Source of the DNA: Rostrohypoxylon terebratum | Lineage: Eukaryota > Ascomycota > Sordariomycetes > Xylariales > Hypoxylaceae | NCBI GenBank assembly: GCA_022497145.1 | Contig: MU385977.1 | Span: forward strand, 1 to 64,000 | DNA: 64,000 nt | Direction of reading: 5' to 3' | Part shown: piece by piece, positions 36,722 through 48,010 of the stretch | Layout: each line of letters opens with the position of its first letter | Numbering within the stretch: the first letter of the stretch is position 1 | Notes under the pieces: model-generated | The model's database searches: none | The model's input: only the letters and a program-made list of their open reading frames with translations | Told to the model about the DNA's origin: nothing | Program-made: the position numbers and the translations under genes

Positions 36722-37191
36722 ACTCTCCTACCTACATTTCAATTCTACGTTGGCTGTCGTCGAAATACTTGGCATGCTCTTCATTGTATGCGGACTGCCG
36801 CATATTGAATACAAACCAAATAATTGCCTCGCCATATAAGATACTGTCCTGTGCCATGCTTATCTACGAATGAAGATACTTCTCAATATGTTAATTCTGA
36901 TGCTTTGCAACTTGTTATATTATTTATCGTCGACCTGACTGTCGCCACTAACCTCACCATTATCCCTTGCCACCTTGGTACCTGACAGCCTCCAAAGCTT
37001 CGTAAGGCGCTGTCAGTCGGATGTTTGCATACCACTTACAACAAGTGGTGTAGTGGTGAGTTGGGGATGTGCATACCCGATCATCCCACCTGTATCACGA
37101 GGTAGTCTCATTCGAGTCGTGGTTTCATTTGTGCTTCTTTTGAGTTCTTTTGTATTTGTTGCGTGCCCTTTTACCTTTTATTCAACTACTC
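36722..37191. other. Convergent spacer
   Basis: This 470 nt gap lies between two 3' ends. It contains a tRNA-like A-box word (TGGTGTAGTGG near 37046) that does not fold into a tRNA. Confidence 0.5.
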
Positions 37192-38232
37192 TTAATTAGT
37201 TACATCAGTGGATTTGTTTGCTCTGTCCTTGCCCACACTCTCCTTCCAGAAGTCATCAAAATTAATGCCCTGCTTCTCAAACATCTCCCTGATCTGCTTC
37301 GCGACCTGTTCTTGTTTCTCGGGACCGAATCCACCCGGCTGCGTGGACTCGTACTGGATAATTTCGATCCAGCGATAGAATAAATCCTCCTTGTTCACGG
37401 CCGCAAGCGCGTCTCTGAAAGCAAAGACCTGTCGTCTTCTCTCGTCTTCCTCCGCATTCTCGCTGACCTTCATGTCGAGTGAAAGCCAGCTGTGCTCCTC
37501 ATGGAACAGTAGGACGACGGTGTTGAATGCTTCGATGGCAGCCATCTTCTTGTCTACCATGGTGGTGGCGTCGACCATAGCCGTCCAGTCTAGGCCCCAG
37601 TCGGCATTCATCAGCAGGTAGCCCGTCTTCTCGTTAAGAAGCATAGGCGACGTCGCCGCGCCGATCCGCGACACAAACAAGCTCTTAGCGCTCGCGTCGT
37701 TGACGACATCCCCCTTCGTCTCGTCCCACTTGCCGCTACGGCGCACCACGATCTCGCGATCCCGAAACCCGATGTTCCACCGCCAGATAACAGGGCTGCC
37801 GTCCTCCTGTGCGAAGAAGAAGTTGATAGGCCAAGGCCCGATAAAACTGTAAAGCAGGAAGTCAAAGAAAAAGGAGAAGGTGCGCTTGGCGACCTCGGGC
37901 ACGATCTCGGCCCACTCCATCTCGTCGACGACCATGGTGGTCTCGTTGGGGTAGCCGAGCACGGACGCGACGATCTGCATGTAGTAGGGCAGGATGTAGT
38001 AGACGCGGTAGGCGAAGAGCGCGATGATCGCCACGTTCATGAGCACGGGCACGACGAAGATCTTGCGCTTGAAGTCCGCGGGCTGCGCATCGACGTGCGT
38101 AATGTACACGTGCTTCTCGTCCAGCGTCTCGATCAGCGGCTGCAGCACCTCCGGCGGCCGCTTAAATGGTGCCGGAGGACCGCCGTCTTTCTTGGCGGGC
38201 TTCGGCCTGCCCTGTCCCCTCTGGCGGACCAT
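37192..38232 (-). CDS. Conserved integral membrane protein of unknown function
   Basis: Single exon, 346 residues. A basic, proline-rich N-terminus (RQRGQGRPKPAKKDGG) is followed by EVLQPLIETLDEKHVYITHVD, then one membrane segment at about 58-80 (IFVVPVLMNVAIIALFAYRVYYIL) and a second at about 117-140 (FSFFFDFLLYSFIGPWPINFFF). A large soluble part with GWDETKG-like and DWGLDWTAMVDATT segments and an acidic C-terminal helix follows. The order and density of aromatic, conserved-looking residues suggest a conserved fungal membrane protein, likely ER or nuclear envelope, but I do not recognise a named domain. It shares a 455 nt divergent promoter with the mitochondrial IF-2 gene. Confidence 0.8.
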   Translation of the reverse strand: MVRQRGQGRPKPAKKDGGPPAPFKRPPEVLQPLIETLDEKHVYITHVDAQPADFKRKIFVVPVLMNVAIIALFAYRVYYILPYYMQIVASVLGYPNETTMVVDEMEWAEIVPEVAKRTFSFFFDFLLYSFIGPWPINFFFAQEDGSPVIWRWNIGFRDREIVVRRSGKWDETKGDVVNDASAKSLFVSRIGAATSPMLLNEKTGYLLMNADWGLDWTAMVDATTMVDKKMAAIEAFNTVVLLFHEEHSWLSLDMKVSENAEEDERRRQVFAFRDALAAVNKEDLFYRWIEIIQYESTQPGGFGPEKQEQVAKQIREMFEKQGINFDDFWKESVGKDRANKSTDVTN

Positions 38233-38687
38233 GATAATGTGATTTTTTCTTTGGAATTGGCGGACTTGGAGGTAGGTAGTTAAGGTGATTGTTTCTCGAA
38301 AGCTACCACCTTACGTCGGAATATGTACCTGGTGACTACCTACATAGGTCCTAGGCAGATAGGTGATGATGTACTTCATAGATGTAGACAGATTTGTAAA
38401 AATTCGAGGTCCATTGAAAAAGCATTGAAAAGGGATGTGGCTGAAGCTACCCCTGTTCTTTCCCCCCTGAATACCAATTGTGGCTCATCCATGATCCATT
38501 AGGTTAACCTGAACACTCTGAACGGATTCGCGTCCCCGGTGCGGGCAAGCCTGGCAAGTGTGGGTTGAAATTGCCCCACTAAACCTTTCTTGACTAATCG
38601 CCGTAACGGTCCGTCGGGATTTAGATATTTCTTTTTTTTAAACTTCGAAATTCGTCGCATGGCGATTTGAGGTCGTTTTTTGTCACT
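38233..38687. promoter_or_regulatory. Shared divergent promoter region
   Basis: 455 nt separate the start codons of the membrane-protein gene (-) and the IF-2 gene (+), so both promoters must lie here. A T-tract (38630-38640) precedes the IF-2 start. No clear TATA box is seen, as is common for fungal housekeeping genes. Confidence 0.5.
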
Positions 38688-41600
38688 ATGCTGAGAGCGA
38701 GCTTATCGAAGGTATGGTTGCATCCACGTTCACCAATCTACGGTCTATTTTTTCTCTTAAACTTTTGTTGGGACCAAGTAACTAACTTGTTCAACTCATT
38801 TCTCTTGTAGCGAGAATCTTCAATATGCGCTTTCTGCCAACATCGTCTCTTGCTCCAAACGACGACGTTACAAAACAGACGACAACTTTCAGTTACGAGA
38901 AATCTAAAAAACAATGACGGATGGGGCAACTGGGGAGGTGGTTGGGGCAGCCAGGCCAAAGCTCCGGCGCAATCCCAACAAGATGATATTATAGATCCGC
39001 TTGAGTTAATAGCGCGCAAGAAACTCCTCGAGAAACAGCAACGACAAGCCGAAGAAGCCCGAAAAGCACAACAAGCCGAAGAAGCTCGAAAAACACAACA
39101 AGCTGAAGAATCTCGAAAAGTACAACGAGAACAACAAGCCCGGCAAGCACGGATGGCTTCAGAACCACCAAAGCCTAGAGTCTCTCCAGCTAGCCTTGGT
39201 CCGAGATTCTTATGGAATGCCGAAAAGCAGCAAGCGGTACAACAAAGTTTGCGTAGAGATGCTCTTGGTGCGAAAGATATAAATCAGGAAATAAAGCCTT
39301 CAAGACCATGGCGAGGTGCTGGCCCCGGTACAAGAGCCGAACCGCAGCCTTATAGACAATTCAAACGTGTCAAAATTGGTGGCCGTACCAGCCCTCTAAA
39401 GCCCGAGTCACCGGAAACGTTGCAAGGCAATGCCATACAGCAACGGGCAAACAGACTTCTTCTCGATAATTCTATATCCCCAACGGACCCTTCTGAATCT
39501 CAACCTAAGCCTCAACGACCTCCCCAACCTTCACATTTTCTAGATCCCCTACAGTCTTCATCTTCACAGACACCTCCAAATCCACACCCCCCACAATCTT
39601 CTAAGATCATCCCCGACTCTGGTTGGGGCATGTTAGCTAGGAAGTTAACACCGCAAAAATCTGATAGCGACGACTTCTGGGCAGCTTTCAATAAGAACAC
39701 TAAAGATCAAGAGGAGAAGAACTCGCAAGATTCTAACGAAGCTGCCCAAGCGTCGGCAAAGTCTGAACCACAAGACCCGTGGGCAAATATGGAGAGTCAG
39801 CTGAATAAATCCTCGGAATCGAAGGACGCTTACGATTGGGGGGAGGAATTAGATAAGGAAGATGCGAAAGAGTTGAAGCAGCCGCAATCCTCAAAGAAAG
39901 AAAAGGCGCAAGAGCAAGCGACTGTATCATCTCAACTGGCGTCCGAGATAGAACAGGAATTGATGGATCGAGCCCGTCGTCGTGATAGGCGGGCGCTTCG
40001 CCCTGATCGAGAGGAGGACCACGAAAGCCGCCGTGAGAAGCGCTCGCGACGTAATAGAAGAAACGATAATGACGACGACGGATTCGATTACGAGGAATAC
40101 CAGGAAAGACGCCGGAAGAAGGCGCGTCTGAAGGCACAACGCGAGGCCGAAAGATACGGATCTATTCCTATCCGGATACCCGAACTAATTAATATTAAGG
40201 CACTGGCGAAGGCGCTGAAGGTGGAACCGGAGCTATTCTTAACTCAACTAGGCGAGCTAGGCTTTGAGAACGTATCGCTGGATAGTCTTATGGTCGGAGA
40301 GACGGCTGCCCTAGTCGCCCAAGAGTATGGTTTCGAACCAACGGTCGAGGCCGGTGAAGACGTTGATCTGATACCTCGTCCCCCGCCTGAAGATCCGACG
40401 ACACTCCCACATCGGCCGCCGGTCGTGACTATTATGGGTCACGTTGACCACGGAAAAACTACGTTGTTGGACTACTTACGTAAATCGTCTATCGCTGCTC
40501 AAGAACACGGAGGCATCACGCAACGAATCGGTGCTTTCTCCGTAACACTCTCTTCCGGCAAAACCATTACGTTTCTCGACACGCCTGGACACGCTGCCTT
40601 CCTCACCATGCGACAGCGAGGCGCTAACGTAACCGACATAGTGGTCCTCGTTGTGGCCGCGGACGATAGCGTCATGCCCCAGACTATAGAAGCTATCAAG
40701 CACGCACGAGCGGCCAAAGTTCCAATGATCGTGGCCATAAACAAGATTGACAAGGAGGGAGCAAAACCAGATCAAGTCAAGCACGATCTCGCACAGCAAG
40801 GCGTTGAGATTGAGGACTTTGGCGGAGATGTTCAGGTCGTTAGCGTGAGCGGCAAGACCGGCCAGGGTATGGACGATCTGGAGGAAAACATTCTTACCCT
40901 CTCCGAAATCCTGGATCATAGAGCTGAGCTCGACGGCCCCGCAGAAGGTTGGATCCTCGAGAGCAGTTTGAAGCCAATCGGTAAAGCTGCTACCGTCCTC
41001 GTAAAACGGGGTACTTTGCGACCAGGCGACTTTATCGCCGCGGGTCTTACGTGGGCGAAAATCCGACATATCCGAAATGAAGCTGGTATCGACATCGACG
41101 AAGCACCCCCAGGAACCCCAGTTGAGATCCTAGGATGGAAAGACCTCCCCGCTGCCGGCGACATGGTCATTCAGGGCCCCGACGAGAAGCGAGTTAAAGA
41201 AGCTGTTGAGTATCGTGAGAGTCTTCGTGAACTCGAACAGGACGCCGCCGCCCACGAAGAGATTTCCGAGGCTCGTAAAGCCCTCCAAGAAAAGCGAGCT
41301 CGCGAGAAGCAGCTCGCCGAGGAGGGCATATCTGACGAGACGTTCCCCGAAGAAGAGAATGGCACAAAGATGGTCAATTTCGCCGTCAAGGGCGACCTTC
41401 ACGGATCCGTGGAGGCGGTACAGGCGGCTATACTGGAACTTGGCGACCACGAGGTGAAGCCGCGCATCCTGCGCTCAGGTACAGGGCCCATCCACGAGTT
41501 CGACGTCGAGCACGCGGCAATGAGCAAGTCCGTCATCGTCAATTTTGCGACCGAGACGCCGGGCTACATCAAGCAGATGGCGGAAGAGCAGGGCGTGAAG

Positions 41601-42064
41601 ATCTTGGACCACACTATCATCTATCGCTTAGTTGACGACGTCAAAGCTATCATGAGCGAGTACCTACCTCCGGAAGTCACGAATAAGGTCCTCGGAGAGG
41701 CGGAGGTCCTGCAGATCTTCCCGATCAACATTAAGGGCCGCGTGTACAAGAATGTCGCCGGGTGTAGGGTCAGGAACGGGACTCTGTCGAAGGGCGACCT
41801 GTACCGCGTGACTAGAAACGGAGAGGTTATATTCGACGGTATGTTTTCACTTGTTTTTCTGAGAATCTACGATTTTTTGTTGCATTTTGCATGTGACTAA
41901 CGTGCGATACAGGCAAACTCGAGACCCTTAAACATCTCAAGAAGGATGTGATGGAGGTCAAGAAGGGCACCGAGTGCGGTTTCGGCTTCGAGGGGTTCCA
42001 GGACTTCAAGGTCGGCGATCAAGTCCAGGCTTACGAGAGAATAGAGACGAAGAGGACCTTCTAG
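38688..42064 (+). CDS. Mitochondrial translation initiation factor IF-2
   Basis: Three exons, 38688-38711, 38811-41838 and 41913-42064, 1067 residues. The 8-codon first exon plus the start of exon 2 make a typical mitochondrial presequence (MLRASLSKRESSICAF, basic and hydroxylated). A long charged Gln/Glu/Arg region follows, with about three 9-residue repeats of the type QQAEEARKA (39050-39130). The GTPase domain starts at about residue 551: G1 GHVDHGKTT, G2 GGITQRIGAF, G3 DTPGHAAF, G4 NKID, and the G5 region VSGKTGQG. Domains C1/C2 and the end GFEGFQDFKVGDQVQAYERI complete the IF-2 fold. The protein recruits initiator tRNA to the mitochondrial small ribosomal subunit in a GTP-dependent way. 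A tiny first exon carrying part of the presequence is easily missed; a TTG-initiated reading from 38850 would lose the targeting peptide. Confidence 0.95.
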
Positions 42065-42817
42065 ACGCGTTGGCTGAGTTGAACGCGGTCCTGTGGTTCA
42101 CATAAAATGAGGATATCGACGGATAGCTAAAATGGGGATATAGACAAGCTTCTTTGTACGATATGCTGTATGTTGTATATGGATATCGGAAAAGGAGGAT
42201 GGACGGAGATATACACTGTACATCTGACGGCTGGTCTAGTACATATATATAGGTAGACAAGCGATGAATCGGAATGCATTTAGAGGGCGCGATGGCATCG
42301 GGTAGACGGGCATTGGGGACGATACGATACGATACTCGCTCATCTGGGCGAGAGCTTGGGTATTAGCCTTTATCACATGCATCGCTGGCGTTTGTCTAGG
42401 CCTGGTTGCTGGTTGTATATATGGCTGTACTATGTATATGACTTCACTTGATCCCCTCTTACATGCTGGAGATGATTGATACCAAATATTTGTGTTTGAT
42501 ATACGTAGTGAGCATCTCAGGTAATATCCATGGATGATATAGAGGACATGGCTTGCCTCATTGACAGCTAGGTACATTTCAAGTCACATCAACTCAAATG
42601 CAGATGTAAGTAGAAGGCACAGTAGAGAATTGTGGTTTTGAATCTACTAGTAACCCGCTTCCTTTCCTTCTTTCTTCCCTTCCTCCCATTTAGTCATCCC
42701 TCATCCCACATCTCCCTCTTTTCTCCACCTCAACACCCACTCGCTTCCTCACTTCTCACCCCCACGCATACCTACATAAAACCCTCTTTTTTCTACTTGC
42801 TATCTCGTTGAATTCTC
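42065..42817. other. Convergent spacer
   Basis: 753 nt lie between the 3' ends of the IF-2 and GGA genes. No gene is seen; TATATA-rich words near 42170-42260 may take part in 3' processing. Confidence 0.45.
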
Positions 42818-45008
42818 TCACGCGATGCTAAATTCGGGTATCTCGCCGGTCTCGCTCCTCATCTCTCCGCCAAGGGAGTACGCGACGCGCCACCGGAGCT
42901 TGATGCTCTCCACCTTCTTGGTGCGGTCGCCGGCGTGGTAGATCTGGACGGACTGGGTGACGCCGGCGTGCTGCTTGGGCTGCAGGGAGCGGCCCGTTTG
43001 CGGCTGGAGCAGGAGTTCGTAACCCTATTTGATGTCATTTAGTCTTGGTTCGCTCGAGCTTGGTGTTGTGGGGAAAAAGGGAGGATAGGTGTAGTAGGTA
43101 ATGAATTAGGTGAGTGAGCTTACCTTGGTGGCGGCTAGTTGGTAGTGGAGGTGGTTGATGGGCGCCGTGCTGGTGTTAGAGAAGCTGAAGACTAGGTGCA
43201 GGACATCTTGTGGAGGCAACCGCGAGGCGATGAATTGGATTTGGAGAGGGCCGTCTTTGACGAGTGCTTGGTGCTCCTTGGGAAGTGAGGGCTCGGGTGG
43301 CAGGGCTGATGAAAAGGACCATTCATCGTCTTCGGTCGTGGCGGCGGCGGGCGCAGGTGCAGGTGCAGGTTTAGGGGTTGCTGGCTTAGACGCGAATTGG
43401 GGAGACGCGAGGGCTGCGAAAGGATCGTTCGCGGGAGACTTTTGAGGTGGCGGCCTGGAAAATGAAGACTGTTGCGAAAACTGCGGCTGAGGAGTGTTTG
43501 ATTGAGATCCCGTGGATCCCGTGGGAGGGGAAGTGAAACTTGAAAAGGGGGACTGCGGCGGAGGTGTGGGGTTTGATACCGGTCCTCTGGCGCTGTTATT
43601 TTGAGTCATTGACGATAGCAATGCAGGCCCCGGCACATCTAGACAAAATGTTAATTTGCGCTTCTTGAGGAGAATTATGGTCAAACGCACTTTGATTTGT
43701 CCCAAAGCCAAGAGATATTCCACCGCTTTGGCCAAAAGAGCTGCTGCTATCTCCTAAAGAAAGTCCAAGAAGGTCATTCTCGAGGCCACCTGCTTGCGAA
43801 CTTAACTCGGCTGCGTTATTAGCGGCGCCATTAGCTGCAGCATCTGCATCGAAGTCGATCAACGATAGCTCGTTTGCGGCCGATGTCGATGTCGATTTCC
43901 CCGCTGCTGACGAGGTTGAGGGAATAGGTGCGCCTTGAGCGATCTTGTTTGCGCCTTCTATATCACCCTTCTTGAGGAGCTTCCACCGTTCGACTGTTCG
44001 ATGTATGCTATCGTTTATTTCAAACAACTTAGCTACCGCCTCGTGATCGTCGGATTCCTCTTCGCACATCTTCTGGATCTTCGGTTGCGCGCTTTGAAGT
44101 GCAGCGGCTAATTCCTCAAAGACGTCGCCATCTTTCATGGAATCGCCGGGTTGAAAGGCAGCTAGCCTTTCCTCCAACAGGCGTGCTTTAGCTTGGATCT
44201 TTCCAACCTCCTCGGCCGCCTTTGCCCTATAATCCGTCTTGGACCTTGTGTCGTAGCCTGCCATAATCTTCATAAGCTTATTGGCCTCTTGCAAGTCCTC
44301 GGGAGTTCCTCTTCGTATTAGCTCTTGAAGCTTAGCCGATTGAGCTTCTCGTTCCTCCTCCTCCATTTCCTCGGCCGACTTGAGATTCTATGTCGTGGGT
44401 TAGCTTAATTGACACGTATAAGTCTATAGACTCATCTATAGACTGCGCCGCGGCCTACTCACGTCACTCGGATTGAGAACGGCGGCATCATCCCTTCGAA
44501 CTTCGGGAAAGTGGTAGCCTTTGTAGCTCAGTAGCCGGTGCATGTCCCTGATGAAGCCCAGGTCCTCCTTGTATCGGCTGGTCTCGCATATTGTGCTCCT
44601 CCATTCTTCGATAGCTTCTAATATCTTAGACTGGACCTTGGTATAACGGATAGGAGGCCTCTCGGGAAATCGCCTCACAAGCTCGTTCAGAAACTCTTTA
44701 GTACTGATCTGAAGATGAAAAGGGTATCCGCAGTTCTTTACGCATATGTCGAGAAGGTTGAGAGCTAGGAGGCTGACGTTGGGGTTGCGCGAGTTGATGT
44801 AGTTGACTATGGACACGGCGGCTTCGCGGGGTGCGCTACCTTTCTTGCTATTGATCAGATCGGAGATTTCGAGGTTTAGAGCAAGGTTAGGTTCGTAATT
44901 CTCGGGACTACAAGCGCTAGCTATGAATCGTTGAAGCTGCGAGGGTCTCGGAAATCCCAACTCGTTCCAGCGGTCCCTCGCCGCTGCTCGAGCGGAGGCG
45001 GCTTCCAT
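42818..45008 (-). CDS. GGA-type clathrin adaptor (VHS-GAT-GAE)
   Basis: Four exons on the minus strand: 45008-44463, 44387-43691, 43638-43124 and 43024-42818, 654 residues. The VHS domain fills about residues 5-150 (FIASACSPENYEPNLALNLEISDLINS, LALNLLDICVKNCGYPFHLQI). The GAT three-helix bundle lies at about 225-320 (YRAKAAEEVGKIQAKARLLEERL). A Ser/Pro/Gln-rich hinge follows, then a gamma-adaptin-ear domain from about 530 to the end (PLQIQFIASRLPPQDVLHL, YELLLQPQTGRSLQPKQHAG, KLRWRVAYSLGGE). These Arf-GTP-dependent monomeric adaptors sort cargo from trans-Golgi to endosomes, as yeast Gga1/Gga2 do. The hinge holds EDDEWSFSS just before the ear, similar to the internal W-x-S-F type motifs that bind ear domains. 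It is divergent from TSR3 by 875 nt. Confidence 0.95.
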
Positions 45009-45883
45009 GTTTCAAGTCTTCGTCACAGGTGGATTAAAGGCGGGAAAACGTGGTGTATATAAGAATATAGGATCTGCTTTACTTTTTTTTCCTGCTAAAT
45101 GCGCCTAATGCAAATGCGCTTAGGGCCTCTTTTCGTCCTTAGACATTTGGTTATTGTTGGTGATGGTAATTCGAGATTGATCGATTGGTCTTCCTATTCA
45201 TCGGCACCACACACTATGTGGTTAGTTGATGCTGAAGCTTGAAAAAAAAAGGGTTATCATCAAGTGTTATTGGTCAGGTATTTGGAAGATGGCGGATGGC
45301 GGATGGTAGATGGTAGATGGTATGTAGATGGCAGATTGACAGCGAGCAATTCACCAATTCAACAACCACTAAAAAAAAGAGGCTAAGGCTTCAAGGCTAA
45401 CCTTGGAAGGCTAAGGGAATACGTAGAGCGGAATACGGCAGGCATCCCACTATGATCCAATGATCCAATGATCCATGACCCCGTTTTTTTTTAAATGTGG
45501 CACTGGCACACAATTTGTGGCAGCGACACGGTGGAGAAGCTGACGTAACGTTCAAGTCCCCGCCATTTGACCATTTGAAGATATTCGACCAATCAAAACT
45601 CATCATCAATTCCAATTTCGGGATTAAAATTAGAAAAGGTTCAGGGTATTAAGATAGAAGTCGTGACTGCCCCACGTTCCGTCATTCCATTGAATGGCAT
45701 TTGGAGATTTAGATTTTGTGAAATCTCTAGGTTACTTCGTAGTTGACCATCTTAAGATCTTAAACCTGAAAGCTTCTTCGGCCAAACCACCCCGATTCGT
45801 CTCTTTTCTCCAATTCTTTATTATTCATTACAATCAATAGCTACTTGCCACAGTCACGGGTTACGGTATCGGAACAAGTCAGC
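45009..45883. promoter_or_regulatory. Divergent promoter region of GGA and TSR3
   Basis: An 875 nt stretch between two start codons must hold both promoters. It contains a GGATGGTAGAT microsatellite (45288-45336) and several A/T tracts. The last 50 nt before TSR3 are unstructured leader. Confidence 0.45.
45288..45336. repeat. GATGGCG / GATGGTA microsatellite
   Basis: Roughly six heptanucleotide units shift from GATGGCG to GATGGTA and GTAGATG. Confidence 0.8.
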
Positions 45884-47134
45884 ATGGTCCGACACAAGAA
45901 AGACAAATTTTCTTCGAGAGGTGGGAAGGGCCACGGAAATCCCAGACCTCGAGCGCGCCCCGCCGATGACGACTCCGAACAAACCTCCTCGAGACCTTCC
46001 TTCAAAGCTGCCTGTTGGGACTTGAACCATTGCGACCCCAAGCGATGTTCAGGGAAGAAGCTTATAAGATTGGGTCTCATGCGCGATCTCCACCTCGGTC
46101 AAAGACACAACGGCGTCATTATCACACCCAACGGAAAACACAAGATCTCCCCCGCCGATAGAGAATTAATGGAGCAATATGGTGCTGCCGTAGTCGAGTG
46201 TTCGTGGGCGCGAACAGGAGAGGTTCAATGGAACAAAGTTGGGGGCAAATGCGAAAGACTCCTACCATATCTAGTTGCTGCAAACACTGTCAACTACGGA
46301 AAACCCTTGCGCTTGAATTGCGTTGAGGCATTGGCTGCTGCCTTTTATATATGTGGACACTCAGATTGGGCGGAAGAAGTTCTACGACCATTCAACTACG
46401 GAGAATCCTTCCTGAACATCAACTCGAAACTATTGAAGAAGTATGCTGCTTGCGCCGACGAGGAGGGAATCATCAAGACCGAGAAGGAGTGGCTAGAGCG
46501 GCTGGAGCGTGAACATGCAGAGAGTAGAGAAAACGAAGACGAAGATGACTTGTGGAAGGGTGGCAATGTCAATCGCCGAGAAATCATAGACTCCGATGAC
46601 GAAGAGGAAGAAGATGACGAAGGCGAAGACGAAGGCGAAGGTGAAGGCGAAGGTGAAGGCGAAGGTGAAGACGGGGACGATAATGGTGTCGATGGAATAT
46701 ATCTCGGCAAGAAACCAACGCAATGGCCTAAACTTGGGGAAGGCGCAAAGGATAAGAATCAATCTGAGGGCGCAGCAAGTAGGGATCCCTTCGATATTTC
46801 AGACGACACGGACGACGATGCGGAAATGGAGGAGATCCGACGCAAAGTTTTAGCGTCAAAGCCATTCGCCAACTCAGATGATGTAGATCAAAAACCAAAA
46901 CCACAGGCCATACCTCCACCCCAGCCACAACGGTACCAAGTCGATTCAGACGCAGAGCCTGATTCCGACAATGGAGAAGATGACGAGGACAACGATGCGT
47001 TCGACAACATCATCGATGCAACCCCTGTCACAGACAGGGTTGGATTAGCTAAACTTGAGAAAGAGAGGTCAAAAGCGACTATTATGAGTCGGACATTCAC
47101 ATCGGGTGGAGCGTCGGCACCCAAGAGATGGTGA
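45884..47134 (+). CDS. TSR3: TSR3-type 18S rRNA aminocarboxypropyltransferase
   Basis: Single exon, 416 residues. The conserved core spans about residues 38-225: ACWDLNHCDPKRCSGKKL, LSPADREL-like ISPADREL, AVVECSWART, the GGKCERLLPYLVAANTVNYG block, RLNCVEALAAAFYICGH and FNYGESFLNINSKLLKKYA. The enzyme transfers the aminocarboxypropyl group of S-adenosylmethionine to a hypermodified uridine of 18S rRNA, a late step of small-subunit maturation in the cytoplasm. After the core comes a long acidic, low-complexity tail (about 230-416), including a run of Glu/Asp/Gly made from GAAGGC/GAAGGT hexamers at 46615-46680; such tails are common in fungal members. The start is the Met at 45884, not an upstream in-frame TTG at 45845. 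It forms a divergent pair with the GGA gene. Confidence 0.95.
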   Translation: MVRHKKDKFSSRGGKGHGNPRPRARPADDDSEQTSSRPSFKAACWDLNHCDPKRCSGKKLIRLGLMRDLHLGQRHNGVIITPNGKHKISPADRELMEQYGAAVVECSWARTGEVQWNKVGGKCERLLPYLVAANTVNYGKPLRLNCVEALAAAFYICGHSDWAEEVLRPFNYGESFLNINSKLLKKYAACADEEGIIKTEKEWLERLEREHAESRENEDEDDLWKGGNVNRREIIDSDDEEEEDDEGEDEGEGEGEGEGEGEDGDDNGVDGIYLGKKPTQWPKLGEGAKDKNQSEGAASRDPFDISDDTDDDAEMEEIRRKVLASKPFANSDDVDQKPKPQAIPPPQPQRYQVDSDAEPDSDNGEDDEDNDAFDNIIDATPVTDRVGLAKLEKERSKATIMSRTFTSGGASAPKRW

Positions 47135-48010
47135 ACAGACAACAATCTTAAGACTTAGGTGTTGTATCCGGCCAAAAATCATCCCTACCTAGTATTACAT
47201 GATTAAGCTTCTTGTTCTTTCCGTGAGTATTATTCCTTTTGGGCCTCCGTGTGTCAAAGTCGTCATCCCTCATATGATATATGAATTACGACATTCAGGT
47301 AAGATTTGACTCTTGCAATTTCGAAATACGTTGCTGAACAATGAAACTATCACCACCCGAGCTGAGTCTCATCTACGGTAGGTTAGAAGTGCGTAAGCCA
47401 CGACTAAGCGAAATATGTGGCTATGTGGCTATGTGGCTAAAGTGGCTAGAATTTGTAGATTCCCCAGAACGGATTGGGTTCTGTTTCCAGTTTACAATTG
47501 ATTCGTCCCTAACTTCATACAACTCCAAATGGTAAATCAAGAACAAAATTGCAAAATAACTGCGAGCTTTTTATAATCATCCATATGGATGATAATATAC
47601 CATCTACGAATCGAATTTCATTGAAGTCTTTGACACTTCAATTTTTGACGCTTTAACCTGCTTGCCTGCTAGCGTTCGGGTCACCACCATCGTGGGTCAG
47701 GAGGCATCTAGAGCAGCTAATTCCGCTCTCCAAGTGGGTGAACGTTACACTATCAAAATTCTTGATATTGCTATCAACATGATACGCCCTTGAAGACGTT
47801 TATATGTATGTATGTTGAGAAAGTATTAACTACCTAATCCGAGAGCGCGTGCGAGCTATCTCTCTTCAGGGAAGACGTTATCTGAATTCGGTTGTAATCA
47901 CGCCGGAAATGGCCGATCAGAGTCGAGTTCGGAAGGAAAACCGATGATTCGCTAAAGATTAGGTATCATCCCGGTCCGCGCTAGTAGGTAGGCCGATATC
48001 TACCAAGACT
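47135..48010. other. Spacer, about 0.9 kb
   Basis: No gene seen. A short repeat ATGTGGCT occurs three times at 47415-47440. The MFS transporter promoter is presumably in the second half. Confidence 0.45.

Noticed and set aside
37030..37115. tRNA-like signal (A-box word TGGTGTAGTGG and B-box-like TTCGAGT)
   Set aside because: The T-stem and acceptor stem do not pair, so no cloverleaf forms.
38850..38852. TTG start for the mitochondrial IF-2
   Set aside because: An 8-codon first exon with an ATG at 38688 and clean GT-AG joins in frame and supplies a mitochondrial presequence.
39733..40137. Long antisense open frames within the IF-2 gene
   Set aside because: They are shadows of the coding strand. 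No independent features are present.
45845..45847. TTG start for TSR3
   Set aside because: An ATG at 45884 in the same frame begins the basic N-terminus seen in the family.
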